Positions 26,312 through 37,996 of a stretch of DNA of 64,000 nt are shown piece after piece. The stretch is taken from contig NC_090944.1 in NCBI RefSeq assembly GCF_040807025.1, positions 122,937,738-123,001,737 on the forward strand, read 5' to 3'. The DNA is from Struthio camelus. Its lineage: Eukaryota > Chordata > Aves > Struthioniformes > Struthionidae. How positions within the stretch are numbered: the first letter of the stretch is position 1; every line of letters begins with the position of its first letter. The position numbers and the translations under genes are program-made. A model generated the notes under the pieces. It saw nothing but the letters and a program-made list of their open reading frames with translations. It was not told the origin of the DNA and made no database searches.

Positions 26312-26356
<45 letters not shown>
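26283..26356. repeat. Compound (TA)n-(GA)n microsatellite at the island edge
   Basis: TA-rich tract 26283-26310 joined to GA repeat 26311-26356 with one interruption. A T17 run (26412-26428) and a G14 run (26640-26653) follow, so the downstream border of the CpG island is a cluster of simple repeats. Confidence 0.95.
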
Positions 26357-26359
<3 letters not shown>

Positions 26360-26411
26360 CCTGTATGACACTTGTAACACATCTGCCTCCCTCTGCTATT
26401 TCTCCCGTATG

Positions 26412-26428
26412 TTTTTTTTTTTTTTTTT
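26412..26428 (+). repeat. Poly(T) tract, 17 nt
   Basis: Uninterrupted T17. Confidence 0.93.
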
Positions 26429-26639
26429 CAAAAACGCAGTAGTGGTATAAACCGTTTAGACACTTGCGCTCCTGTAGAAAAACTCCCACCAGCCTCGTCC
26501 AACACAAAACGGAGGTTCATATGCACCACGCGCACCAGAATAAACTAAAACGCTTTACTGCTTGTTTGACGGAATCACCACCACACAGGCAGCTCCGGGA
26601 TGTTATGCCTGTGATCTTGTCAAAACTCTTGGCGGGGGA

Positions 26640-26653
26640 GGGGGGGGGGGGGG
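26640..26653 (+). repeat. Poly(G) run, 14 nt
   Basis: G14 at the left edge of the CpG island, preceded by GGCGGGGGA; a potential G-quadruplex seed. Confidence 0.93.
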
Positions 26654-26711
26654 ACCTAGAAAAACCGAAACCGCTCGGCGCCGTGGCACCTCTTGCCGCG
26701 TCTCAGGCGCA

Positions 26712-26725
26712 CGCTGCGCGCAGCG
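26712..26725. promoter_or_regulatory. 14-bp perfect CpG palindrome
   Basis: CGCTGCGCGCAGCG is identical to its reverse complement. Its core resembles an NRF1-type GCGC-rich palindrome but lacks the central AT of the consensus. The assignment to NRF1 is weak. Confidence 0.4.
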
Positions 26726-27021
26726 CACACCCGGCAAGACGCCGGCAGCTCCGGAAACTAAAAGGGGCGAGGGGGCAAAGCGCTGCCCATCGGGCACGCC
26801 GGCCTGCCCTGCCGTTAGCGGACAACGAGCCCGGCGAACCGCGGCCCACGGACACGCCGGCCCGCCCGCCCGCCCTCCCCTCCCGGCAGCCGCGCCGCAC
26901 AATGGCCGCGGCGGGTACAGCTCGTGGCGCGGGCGGCGAAGGGCAGAGCCCGAAGGCGGCGAGCGGCGCCCGGTCCGGTCCGGTCCGGTCTTCGGCGGCC
27001 GCGCTGCCCCCGCCCCGAGCG

Positions 27022-27049
27022 CGGTGGTGGCGGCGGCGGCGGCGGCGGG
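27022..27049 (+). repeat. (TGG/CGG)n trinucleotide repeat
   Basis: Two TGG units followed by six or more CGG units within the CpG island, next to GCGCCATTT (a second CCAT core). It is in the intronic part of the island relative to the proposed donor. Confidence 0.9.
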
Positions 27050-27762
27050 GCGCCATTTCGCGGCGCGGCCGCACCAGCGCGGGGACCCTGCCCCGAGGCG
27101 CCGCGCCGGACCCGACCGGACCGGGCCGGGCGCTGCGGGGGCCCCGGCGCCGCCGGACACAGGTCGCCGCCGCCGCTCACGGCTCCCCCGCGCCCCTCCT
27201 CAGGCCGCCGCGAGGAGCGGGGCGACCCCCCCCTCCCCGGGACGGCGGGCTCGGGGCGCAGCTCGGCCTCCGCACGTTGCCGTTTAAACCACTTATAAAA
27301 ACGGAAGGGGGAGGGGAGGGAAAAAACCAACCCACCACTCACACGCATTGTCCCTCGTTTGCTCGAGTGGGGCCCAACGCGCAGCGCACGCCTCTCCCTC
27401 CTCCGAGGGCCGCTTCTCTTTTGACATATTTCAAAATCCCGTTCGCCCTCCTCCTCCTCCCTCCCTCCTCTCGGCCAGCAGCAGGCGGCTCCACGCTTCG
27501 CTCCCGTTCACGAGCCCCCACGCGAGCCGCGGCCGCCCGGCGCAGCGCCCCTTCCCCGAGCGGGAAGCGCGGCACGACTTGAGCGCCACATGTTATTTCC
27601 CGGTTATAAACCGTTCAGAGTTGTTTTTTAAAAAAAAAATAAAAAATAAAATAAACAAACAAAAACGAAGACGACAGTAGCAGCAGCAGCAGCACCACCA
27701 AACCAGCCGACGGAACCGAGCGCGCCCCGCCGGGCCGGGCCGGGCCGGGCGGCCGCCCGCTC

Positions 27763-27771
27763 ACTCACCGC
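27763..27771 (-). promoter_or_regulatory. Strong splice donor in the CpG island
   Basis: Minus-strand GCG|GTGAGT matches the donor consensus at all six intronic positions. It is the clearest donor I found in the island. Confidence 0.78.
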
Positions 27772-27774
27772 GGT

Positions 27775-27777
27775 CAT
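27775..27777 (-). other. Start of a possible upstream ORF created by splicing (ends at 8147)
   Basis: The ATG at 27777-27775 is followed by ACC GCG and then the donor. Joined to the exon starting at 8182, the frame continues for 14 codons in all and ends in TGA at 8149-8147, inside the FOXN2 coding region. The stop overlaps the codon for Met7 as ATGA. Both the upstream ATG and the FOXN2 ATG have T at -3; Met7 has G at -3. This depends on direct splicing of these two exons. Confidence 0.45.
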
Positions 27778-27804
27778 GAAGCCGTGCGGCCGGGCGGCGC
27801 ACAC

Positions 27805-27816
27805 AATATGGCAGCG
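27805..27816 (+). promoter_or_regulatory. YY1-like site
   Basis: AATATGGCAGCG fits the YY1 core (AANATGGC). YY1 sites commonly sit just downstream of transcription starts in CpG-island promoters, and this one lies 37 nt inside the proposed exon 1. That is consistent with initiation slightly upstream of it on the minus strand. Confidence 0.5.
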
Positions 27817-27888
27817 GGGGGATGTGTCAGGGCGCAGCAGCTGCTGCTGCTCCCTGCGCAGCGGCGGCGGCGGCACCTCCCTCCCCGC

Positions 27889-27903
27889 CTTCCCCATAGC
27901 AAC
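27889..27903 (+). promoter_or_regulatory. RFX X-box-like half-site
   Basis: CCATAGCAAC at 27894-27903 matches the 3' half of an X-box (RGYAAC preceded by CCAT). The 5' half is degenerate, so only a half-site is supported. It lies about 125 bp upstream of the donor in the minus-strand promoter. Confidence 0.35.
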
Positions 27904-28183
27904 GAGGCGCCTAAGCCGCCAACTCCTCCTCCCCCCCCCCCGCCCGCCGCCGCCGGGACCGAGCCCGCCCGCCGCGGGGCCGGGGCGGCGGCGAGGGGGC
28001 TCCCGGCCCCTGAGTCTCGGTTTGGGGATGGGGGGGAAGGTGCCTCCCCGCTGCGCCCCGTGCGGGGAGCAGGAAGGGCCGAGCTCGCCCCTGCTGGCGG
28101 GGCGGTTTCCAGCCCGCCCGCGGAGACGGCGCCCGGCGGGGCGGCGGCCGGGCGGGAAGGGGTGACGGGGGCGCCGCCGCCCC

Positions 28184-28960
28184 CGCCGTGGGGCTCGGCC
28201 GCCCCGCCGTGGGGCCTGGGGCACTGCCTCGGTGTGGGGCTCGGGTGTCTCTCTGTGGGGCTAAGGCGTCCTGTCGTGGGGCCTGGGGCACTGCCCCGGT
28301 GTGGGACTCGGCCGTCCCGCCGTGGGGCCTGGGACACTGCCCCAGGGTGGGGCTAGCGCGTCCCACCGTGGGGCTTGGGTGTCCCGCCGTGGGGCTCGGC
28401 CGTCCCGCCGTGGGGCCTGGGACACTGCCCCAGTGTGGGGCTAAGGCGTCCTGCTGTGGGGCTGGGACGCTGCCCCAGGTTGGGGCTAGGCCATCCCGCC
28501 GTAGGGCCTGAGACGCTGTCCCAGCGTGGGGCTCAGCCATCCCACCGTGGGGCCTGGGTCACTGCCCCGGTGTGGGGCTAAGGCGTCCTGCTGTGGGGCT
28601 GGGACGCTGCCCCAGGGTGGGGCTAGGCCGTCCCGCCGTAGGGCCTGAGACGCCGTCCCAGCGTGGGGCTCAGCCGTCCCACCGTGGGGCCTGGGTCACT
28701 GCCCCGGTGTGGGGCTAGGGCATCCTGCCGTGGGGCTTGGGCCATCCTGCCATGTGGTCCAGGCCGTCCCGCCGTGGGGCCTGGGTCACTGCCCCAGTGT
28801 GGGGCTCGGCCGTCCCGCAGCGGGGCCCGTGACGCGATCCCTCTGCAGGGCCTGGGTTGTCCCGCTGCGGGGCCTGTCACGTTGTGCTGCCGTGGGGTTG
28901 AGGCCGTCCCAGCGTGGGGACCATCCCGCTGCGGGGCTTCAGCCATGCCAGCCCGGGGCC
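28184..28960. repeat. GC-rich minisatellite, unit about 46 bp with a 137-bp higher-order period
   Basis: The array alternates subunits of about 25 bp (GTGGGGCCTGGGACACTGCC-like) and about 21 bp (GTGGGGCTAAGGCGTCCTGC-like), giving a basic unit of about 46 bp. Three units form a longer repeat: 28433-28569 and 28570-28706 are 137 bp each and differ at 4 positions by my alignment, about 97% identity. The right end decays after about 28830. Multiple open frames run through on both strands (107-209 codons) because the unit lacks stop codons; they are repeat artefacts. The array begins about 0.4 kb upstream of the proposed FOXN2 exon 1. Recurrent GGGG tracts on the plus strand could form G-quadruplexes. 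Confidence 0.93.
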
Positions 28961-28968
28961 TGGGACGC
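28266..28968. promoter_or_regulatory. Cluster of GACGC/GCGTC (FHL-type forkhead) motifs in the minisatellite
   Basis: I counted ten copies. GCGTC occurs at 28266, 28358, 28446 and 28583. GACGC occurs at 28466, 28512, 28603, 28649, 28831 and 28964. A further GACGC lies at 29079, outside the array. GACGC is the FHL core described for FOXN-class forkheads. The motif is only 5 bp and lies in a repeated GC-rich unit, so clustering alone does not prove function. Confidence 0.4.
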
Positions 28969-28969
28969 C

Positions 28970-31900
28970 GCGGGAGCAGTCCCTGGAAGCGCCCCGGCGC
29001 CGCGCCATCCCGGCCGAGCCCCTTCCTGGAAAAGCCCCAGCTGATCTGGAGGAGCTGCAGCCCGCAGCTGGAGCGCGGGACGCCATGGAAATCCTGAAAC
29101 CCGCAGGCAATCCGGCCGCCGCGCACAGGGTTTCTAGGCTCGCTAGAGCATCCCATGCCGTTCTGGGCTATAAACCTGCTGGAAAAAGTACGTTCAGTAA
29201 AGCTTTATATTTGCAGTTCCAAAAAAGTACAGAAACAGCAGCAAATTAAAAAATGTAAATCCTCTTCAAAGTTTTACTTCCCTTTTCCCTCCCCTCGCGG
29301 ACCCGCAGTTGCCTGTGTTGGTAGTTATTGGTGTTTTGTGTTCTTTTTTCTTTTCCCCTGAAGAACACATTTTTCGCAGGATGAGACTTTCTTTCCCAAG
29401 AGACTAAATCTGCTTTATTTTGTGTGTGTGTGTCTACTTAACAAAGAGTAAGGATCCCAGCTGTAAAGACCACATGCCCCTGTGTTTGTTCTGTGTTGTA
29501 CTGCATTGTATTCGCTCGTGCCTTTAGCTTTAAGCTTTTCAGGGCAAGAACTTTGCTGTTTGCTTAAGCAGAGTTTACAGCGCTGTGTACACTTACAGTT
29601 TTACGACATAATAATAGGATCTGGGAAATCATTCTCAGAAAGAGGGAAGAAATGCTGCGTTTTGCATCCCGCCTGCCACTCAGTAAAAAGTTTATCCATC
29701 CTCTGCAAGGTTTCCTTGCTTTCTGAAGGGCGCTTGCCTTTTGTCCGCTTCTGATGCATTGCAGTACTTTTATTTATAACGTAGGACAGGAATGTATTTC
29801 AAGGAAATTCTCCCACTCCACATTAGCTGAAACCAGTATCTCAATTTGAAATAATTTGCCATTCAGAGAATAACCTCTTGGGTTCTTTTCAGAGTGAGGA
29901 TGAATCAGGTCCAGGATTATAACAGACAGAACGTTTTCTCTCCGGGAGAGAAGATCGCATCCAGCTGCACTGAGGCTCAGCCCATCCAGCAGCATATAGA
30001 GATTTTTTCCGCTGTGTCATAAAGCAGGACCAGATTCAGAAACACAGTTCAACTGCACAGTTTTGACCAGAATAATTGTCAAGTTTTCAGCAACTTTAGT
30101 TTTGCTCCTACCCAATTTCCACTGACTGAATACATTATGATTCATTTTACCCTTTTTTTTACAGCTTCAGAAGTTATCTGAGACCTTTCTACCCTCTTAG
30201 CAGGCAATGGAAGTGCACTTACATTAATTATGTATTACTAAATCCATCTAACATTCAAGGCACCTTTGATTCCATAAAAACCATAAAAAATAGAATCAGC
30301 ACTGCTGATACCAACAAAGCTTTGCCAGTAACAGGCTCTTTTGCCTAAGCTACTGGTCCTCCTCAGTCCAAGAAATTATGCACTGCAACTTGCCTGGAGA
30401 AGCTAAAAACCTCATCTGCTTCAGATCAAGGGGTCCAAAAGGGTAGGGGTCCAAAGCAGAGGGCTGGTATAAAGCACAAGCTGTTACTGACCTGGTCATT
30501 TAAATGAAGGAGCCGTTTCTTGGGCGATTTTACTGGTGATAACTGAAGCGATCTTTACCAGCATTTCTGCAGGCTGATACATTTCTACAGTCTTATGTCG
30601 TGTGGGGTAAAATACCCATATTTTTTAGAGAGTCCTGTGAAGCACACATACTCAACCAGAAAATATGACATGTGTTTTACCGTGCTAAAAGCTACTGTCT
30701 GTACACAAGGTCATTGCATTTCTCATAGCAAACGTAGGGTTTGTGGCTCTGTTTGCAGCACAGGCAGTATTTGCACCATATTCTAACTTCCCTGCCATAT
30801 AGTGTCTTTCCTTCTCGATACCGATTGCTGTTTGTCTGCTTAAATCTGGGTGCACTGATTTGCCTTTTGTCCAGCTCCTTGGCTACCTTAAAGAAAGCCA
30901 TTGGAATGCACTCGCAAAACTAAATATCCATTTGCTTTCAACATATTACACGAAGGCTCCACTATGGGCCACTAACCGTGGCATCCCTTCTCGCCTCCTT
31001 GTTGCCTGATTACATTTACACCCTGGCCTTTAAAGCAGAGCTGCCCACAGACTTAACATTTACCCTTTAAAAATACAATCTAACTTCAGTAGGAACTTAT
31101 CCCCTCTCACATTTTATATTTTAATTTAAAAGAAAGAAAAGCAAACAAAAACTTAAAAGAGAAAAACTGAAAGTGCCTTGAACTGAGGTGACAGTCCCCT
31201 CATGGAAACGTTCACAAAAATAAAACTTGCACGTTGAATTGCCATTTTATTAAAACAAAGGTGTAGTGTACCACTTCCAATGAAATACAGTATTTCTATA
31301 CCTTCCGAAAGATGTTGTCCCCTTTCTTTTCTTTTCTTCAATTATCTCTACTCTTCAGTATGTCTACCTATGGGTTTTTTTTTGTCGTCAAACTGCACAA
31401 CAGTGTTAAAAATCCAGCAGTTCTGTATTAGTGTTATCACTAAAGGCAGCAACCACGCACTTAGGTTTTCTGGAGTGCCTTCTGCCTCACCCAGCCGGTA
31501 TTAACCACCAGCAACAGCCAGAGTCCTTTACTCTTTTGCTACCTGTGAATGCACAAGTGGCCGCAATGGTGGGTTTTGCGAGAGGGAGAAGGCAAAAGAA
31601 GGCCGAGGACAATCCCCGGAAAGCCTTTGGCTTTCTGCCTCCTATGATAGCCAACACAGTAATGCACCAGCATGGTATCTTCTAAAAATGCGTATTATGG
31701 TTGCATTTCTGCAACACCCGATCTGTGCAGTGCTGCGGCATCCAGAGTTGACTCAGTTCAGGCAGGGCACATACCATATTGAGTGAGCATGGCCAGATCA
31801 GCTAGGGTACAGAGCAGGCATGTGCCACGGATATGGGTTTTAGTATCCCTAGAGCTACAGTGATGGTGGAGGGTTGCTCCTCAAGGCTATTCACTTTCTG

Positions 31901-34900
31901 GCCGGCCACTACTCCTAGAGGCAACCTTATGAAGAAATAGCATGTTCCTGCTAGGGTACCACGTGCGTGCTGGAGCCCCAGCGGCAATGCTTCAGTGTCA
32001 CTCTGCCTGCAGCAGGAGCATGGCTCTGTGCCGGGCAGCATTCACAGGAGCTGAGGCACGCAAAGACGCCGGGCTTTCCTGGTACACAGGAGAAGGGTAC
32101 ATACGGGGAGGAAGTTATAGCCGGCCAGCTATCCTCCGTGCTGATGACGGACACTAGCCACTCATTCTCTACTGCAGCACTTTTGATAAGAACAGGATTG
32201 CAAGTAAACAGAAAAATTTCAAAATGAGGGACATAACAGGTGTGGATATCTGTAGAGTCCAACAGTCCCTTTCTATTCATGATTCTTCACGACTAGGAAG
32301 GGATGGTTCGTCACTGCAGGCCCTTTCGGATCATCATGGGGGCACTAGCATCACTCCTGATATTTGCCTGGTCTGCCTGTCCATGCCCGTACTGGCTTCT
32401 GAAGCTATTCAGCAGCAAACTCAACAGGCACCAGGATGCCTCTAGTCTCCAGGCAGCTGCTGGATGATTGAGGAGTAAGTGTCTGTTTCTCTGTTTTGGG
32501 TCAGCACTGAGTTTGAGCTCTGCTTCCTTACGACGGTCCGGCTTGCCTGCTAAATCCTGCACACTATTTGTGAGAGCAAGAGAGAACAGATGGTGGAAGG
32601 CTGGGAGCAACAATGTCAAACAGAGCCAAGGCCACCCGTGTTGTTCTGCATCTCGGTTGCTCACCCATGAGAACCTGCAGAGCCAAGGCATAGAGGATGC
32701 CCTGCCAGACCGTTTTATGCAAAATCCCTGAAAGCTGCTTGTTCTGAAATTTTGGACTGAAGGTATTAAAGCATCGTTTCCTGCAGCTTGTCCTCTCCCA
32801 TAGTCCAGGCCTGCAGCGACTGCAGGCTAAGCCTGCATGCTACCTCGCTCTCCCTCTCGTTCCCCCAGCACTGCCCCACGGGCTCCAGAACATTTCAGCC
32901 TTCTACTGCATGCAGAAAAAGTACAGGAACCGCTGGAGGAAACCCATAGCAAAACAGGATTCAAAAAAAGCAGAACGCAGACATAACAAGGACATAGTAC
33001 TACTTACAGGTGCAGACCTTTAAAGCGGCCAGGACAGAGCTCAGTCATGGTACTATACCACAGGCCTTTCCACAGCTCCTCAGGATGTCCATGGAGTGCC
33101 ACTTGTAAGCTCCCAAATCTCCACAAGAGGTGTTCCTGTGGGGCTGAAGGAGGTACGGAGAAGAGGGACTGCAGGGGCTGAGGAGGGTGCTGGGGAAGTG
33201 GCAGGAGGTGCCCTCCACTTTACCTCATTTGCTTGTCACCCGCTGCAGCTCCTGCTCAGGACCAACACAGCTCAGCAGAAACTGCTGATGCCTCCTGGCC
33301 CTGCTCCAGGGCTGTGCTTGAGTGTACTGCCTGCCCAAGGACAAGTCACGTTCTCCTTTGCCAGGGCCTCGCTCATCACTGCAGCTCTCCCTTCCAGGTT
33401 CCTGCACAGCTTCTGCCACAGGCGAGCTATCCTCTCAGCTTCAAGGCACAGTCATGGCTCTTGTTATCTCGGTCCCTCCACAGGTGGTGAAACTTAAGCA
33501 AAAAAAAAAAAAAAAAAAAAAAAAAGGAAGTGCTTATTGGGCGTTTTGCTCCAGACAGAAAACAGGCCTTTCCTCTCTCAAGACAGGGTCATCCTCAGAC
33601 CGTCTCTCTTAACTTGATCCGAGGCATTGATGGTAGATGGTATGTGTATCCTGGGAAAAGGCTTTCCCTGGGCAGAGCAGGCTATTGTCCAGACTTATTA
33701 CATGGGGAACAGGAATTAAGAGGATCCGCTGAGAAGATGAAATCTGCTTTCCAGCAATTGCAGTCTGCTTCTCCTGAGAGGAGTGGGGAAGGGCAGGAGG
33801 GGCACATAAGAGACTCTCCACAGGCTGTACTACACGAACTTGATGTAATCCACTCAAATCCATGAAAGCACCTCCTCACCCAAACCAAGGACACCAGTCA
33901 GTCATTGATCCTGCCACTACCTGTGGACGCACTGCACTCCTAAATAGGAACAGTCATCTATGCAGGGTCAGCGGAGAAACTTGCTCCCCAAGCAAACACC
34001 TAGAGGATGCTATTTTACTGTGTTGAGCTATTTATACATAGCCTCAAAGTGTTATCTGAAGTCCAGAGTATGATCAATGATTACATTTTTAGAGGGGTGC
34101 ACATGTGACTTTTGTACTGAGAAAAAAACAATGACTGTATTGGCATCTGCATGTGTTTTCTCACAACTGGCACCTTATGGATGGGACAAGCCAGGAGTGT
34201 GGAGGGCAGGACTGAAAGGGGGAGAAGGTCTCCAGGTCTGTGTGCCAGGGTATGGCGCACATCTTGACTCAGGCCAGAGCCAGCAGGGTGGGTCAGGAAG
34301 GTGCGGGCCAAGGCAGAGCAGGGCATAGTACAACTAGCGCCAGGCTGATCTGCTAGCCAAGTCCAGGAGCCTGGCACGCTGCCTAGGAAAGGGTAACAAA
34401 AAAGCGAAAGCAGCAATAGGCCTGCAAAGACGGCTTTCTTACCTGGGATTGTGGCAACCTGCTCGTTGCAGGGATCCTGTGACTTTTGGCATAAAAATGG
34501 TGCTATTGATTTCACAATCCTGTGCGTTGCCAGCACGGACCTGCTGGACAGAAGCTTCTCATTAGACCCAGCAAACCTTTGCAATCTGGACCAGGGTACA
34601 GAGGAGCAGGGGCAGCTGACCACTGCACGTGGCAAAGCTGGCTCTCATTTGGGCCCGGCTTGGCTCTAGATCCAGGTCTGCGAGGCTGTCGGACTGTCAG
34701 TCAAGGTGCCAAATGTTGAGGAAAGCCACTCCCTGAGGGCTAGGGCTAATCCTGAGATTTGACAACATCCGTGTCCCGTGAAGGAGACACTGCACCTGCC
34801 AGGGGGATGTGCGTAGAAGGGAAGGGAGCAGCATACAGAAATATCTCTGACCTATGAGTATGGAGAGTGGGCAAGGGCAAGAAGGGAGCTGCTAAAAAGC

Positions 34901-37900
34901 ACAGGTGCAAATTAATTAGAGGCCCAGTGACATGGCCATGCAGTACTAGAACCAGCACAGAGCCAGTGAGTCTAAGTTACTGTGTCAAGACTTCTGGAAC
35001 AGGTTTAAGCTGTCAGTCTGGGTTTATACTGCCTCAGCACTTTGCATCATGAAACCACAGGCCCTTTGATCCACATGACCTACAACCAGGATAGAAAGCC
35101 AGCAAAAGAAGAGTTTATCAGGTTCAACTGCCTAGCAACAGTGTGGCCTCCTTCAAAGCAGCAAAGCATATTGGTATTCTCAGGATCTGGCTAACTTTGT
35201 TCCTGCCCAGGGATTTACATCCCTTCTTGCCATGAGAGAAATACTGGTCCAGCAGCGTTTGGACACCTGCTTCTTCTAGGGGTTCTTGTTGCAAGCAGCA
35301 TCTTGGATTTGCATTGGTGACTTGTTTGAAGTAGTAGCTTCAAAGTGACTTCCTGTTTCTCCAGGTTGGTGCGTCTGCCTACTCAGCTCCCAAAGGGTGA
35401 CTTTCTGCTTGCAGTTTTTGTCTGTGAATGTTTCCTGGTTTGCTCTCTCCTACTACCAGTCCAGCATTTCTCTGATCTCTTTTGTTGCCAAGGCAAAGCC
35501 ACGAGGGATACTGTGCAATGAATGCTTCCTAGCACTGACGTCCTTCTTCCACGGTCCCGTTGCGTGCCACGCTTGCTCTTTCTCTCATCTCTAGCTATGT
35601 CCTAAATGAACTCCCTGTTTGAGTTCTTATTCAAACTTCATTGTAGCTGTGTATAGGCAGATAGGAAGGCCCTCACTTTAGCTGAATATGCTTTCTCCTA
35701 TGATTGAGGATCTGCTAACCTCTCCTGAGATCCACTCTTCACCCCTGAGTATCTCAAGTGCATATCCAGAACTCAGACAATCAAGTGACTATAAGGGAAG
35801 TTCTAGAGGCAATATTCTCTGCTAAAATGAATAATTAGGTGCTTTACCAACCGCACAACCAAAGGCACCTCCCCAACTGGAAAGACACTCAGTGCTGATC
35901 TGATACTTGCAGTGCTTGTTCCTCCTGCACTGCACGTTGCATGTCCAAGAACCGAAAAACGTATGCTGAGGCACCATGAAAGCAGTAAGACATTACACCA
36001 CTGGATACGTAAAACTGGTTACAGAGCTAAGTTATCTACGCTGAAAAGAGTTTGCTGTTATTGCAACACTGGGAAACACTTTTGGGTGGGAACAGAGATT
36101 ATACTTGCATCTGGTTCTTTGGTATAGCTTATATTAGTTCAGCAAATGATGCAAGTCCATACCAGTTTGAGGATGGTTCTGCTAAAACAGAATAGTGAAG
36201 ATTTTGCCACTTTAACTACGGCGCTTAAGGGTATGACTTTTTTCCACGTTTCTAAATGATATACCTAGAAAAGTGTTACAAATAGACCAGGCTGAAGCAG
36301 CCTAGTTTGAAAGCTTGTGTGGAAATACCTACTCAGGAACGCATAAATCCAACACGGAGTCATGGAGTAAAGCAAATGTGATCTCCGTTAGAAATGTGCT
36401 TGGATTATATATTTAACATAGTCATCTGTTTACACTTAACCAGGAGTAAGTTTATCTGTAGACATTCTATGCTCAACAATGGATGAGTAAAAGCCGCATT
36501 TTTACTACTGGAGAGAATTTTACATTTTTAAGAGATAACTTACCTCCCTCTCCTTATGGGAAATAAAAGCACTTTACAGAAAATAGTAGCAATTTCCTAA
36601 ATAAGACCAAGTCAATTGTTTCTGTTGTGCGCAAACAGAAAGATTCATGCATTTTAGTAGATAGCCCACTATGTAATCTGCCAGGCTGAATTACCCAGAG
36701 ATACTTTGTTTTGAAAGGAGTGCAGAAATCCTGCAGATTTAATTGCCAATAAATCAGCATGACCTCCACTCCCTGACACTTTTTTTTCACAATGATCTTT
36801 TCAAGCAGAAAATGAAGAGACTGGTTTTTACAGTGTGTGCATACTGCCTTTAGTGAGATAAGAGCAACGACACACACGCAGGTTCCTCCATTAAAAGCTA
36901 TACCAGATAATGAAGGACTCAATCAATGGTGTGTTCTATTTGCTTTCTGGCTATTTTCACCTTGTATTATGGCGATATCTTTTTGTTATGATTAGGAGAG
37001 TACTTGCTTGTTTAACTATTATCTTTCCACTTGTTGTGTCCATGTATTCTGCAGGACTTGAATTTATTTGTGGTTCATTTTTATACTGGTGTTTAAAATT
37101 TTAAGGTGGATGGCAATAGTTCAAGTTCTAATCTGCAGTTAAATATCTTATGAGGGATTCTATAGTTTAAAGAGAACCTGAGCATTTTTAAAGGAAAGGG
37201 TCTTTTTTTTCAGTGCAAAGCGCTCATTATGACGCCTCTCAGTAACAATAGTTTTATGGTTCTACATTGTTATTAAAAATGAAATGTATGATTTAAAGCC
37301 CAATGAAAGCAGAAAGCTGCCCCCTAGCCTTACCGCACATAATAAGCCTTACTCCTCACATCAGCTTGTATTTAGTCTATATTTAATCTAATCATCTTCA
37401 AGTGTTTGCAAATGCTTAATATCAAAATGCTGTCTGAAGGCAGCTGGTCATTATAATCTCCTCTTATAGATGGGTAGGTTGATAGAGGGAGGGACTGAGA
37501 GGTGAACAGCATCTGGTCATCGCACAGTGCTGGGCTGGGGTTCAGCATCTCTGAACTAATTCCAGAAAGAACTAGCTTTCAATCTGCCATCACGTTTCTG
37601 GCTGAATTGGGAACAGAGCAGAAGAGCTCTGGCTCTACTGTTGGACATTTCTGGACTTGCCCTTACACAGGCCAGCAAGCCTGCAAGCCTGAAGTGATGC
37701 CATCCTGATGCTCAAGCCAAGAGCAAGAGGAATCCACCAGCCTTTCCAAGGCTGTTGCTTTAAGGGATGCTCCATGAACTGGGATCTGCACTGGAAACAT
37801 CTCCTTCTTCCCAGGACATTTGTAAACTGAAGAGCGCCTAGCACAAGACAAGGGATGGCTATGATTAGCCTACCAGCTCTTTTTGCCCATGTACCTGTGT

Positions 37901-37990
37901 ACTACGAAACGTAGTGAACAGATGCTGCCTAAATCCAGCAGGAAAAAGGACCACAGGTCTCCATATCCAGCTTTTGGGAGTGCATATGTT
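28970..37990. other. Upstream DNA without a recognised gene
   Basis: No recognisable coding exon. It holds a GACGC at 29079, a GT tract at 29419-29433 and a poly(A) tract at 33500-33525. Open frames such as 34081-34635 on minus (184 codons) have no domain I know. A divergent noncoding transcript from the CpG island is possible but unsupported. Confidence 0.6.
33500..33525 (+). repeat. Poly(A) tract, 26 nt
   Basis: A26 following a GC-moderate segment at 33100-33499. It could be a retroposon tail, but no AATAAA precedes it closely and no flanking duplication was identified. Confidence 0.93.
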
Positions 37991-37996
37991 GGGTTT

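Larger units (their letters stand above)
27769..27900 (-). ncRNA. FOXN2: Probable untranslated first exon of FOXN2 (5' end not defined)
   Basis: On the minus strand, sequence in the CpG island ends CCGCG and is followed by GTGAGT at 27768-27763, a near-perfect splice donor. The position in the CpG island, the orientation and the absence of any other gene make it the best candidate for the FOXN2 leader exon. It would be joined over an intron of about 19.6 kb to the acceptor at 8183. The right boundary given here is arbitrary because the transcription start cannot be read from sequence. The exon contains an ATG 9 nt before the donor. Additional untranslated exons inside the intron are possible. 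Confidence 0.68.
26665..28180. promoter_or_regulatory. CpG island / FOXN2 promoter region
   Basis: About 1.5 kb dense in CpG, with GC boxes on both strands and no TATA box, typical of a housekeeping-type vertebrate promoter. It includes (CGG/TGG)n at 27022-27049, CCGGT x4 at 26970-26990 and CCGGG x4 at 27730-27749. An AT-rich interruption lies at about 27600-27665. Long open frames on both strands, including one of 372 codons on plus from 26464, arise from GC richness and look like no protein I know. Boundaries are judged by eye. Divergent plus-strand transcription is possible, but I see no good donor for it. Confidence 0.88.

Noticed and set aside
26464..27582. Plus-strand open frame of 372 codons across the CpG island
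   Set aside because: It is low-complexity Pro/Arg/Ala-rich and overlaps equally long frames on both strands; GC-rich DNA lacks stop codons. No domain, and the frame crosses the promoter.
27784..28540. Several open frames of 110-209 codons on both strands through the island and minisatellite
   Set aside because: Their repeats follow the DNA repeat unit in every frame, as expected from a stop-free tandem repeat rather than a protein.
34081..34635. Minus-strand open frame of 184 codons
   Set aside because: No domain or family recognised, no splice or promoter context, and length is within what chance allows at this GC.
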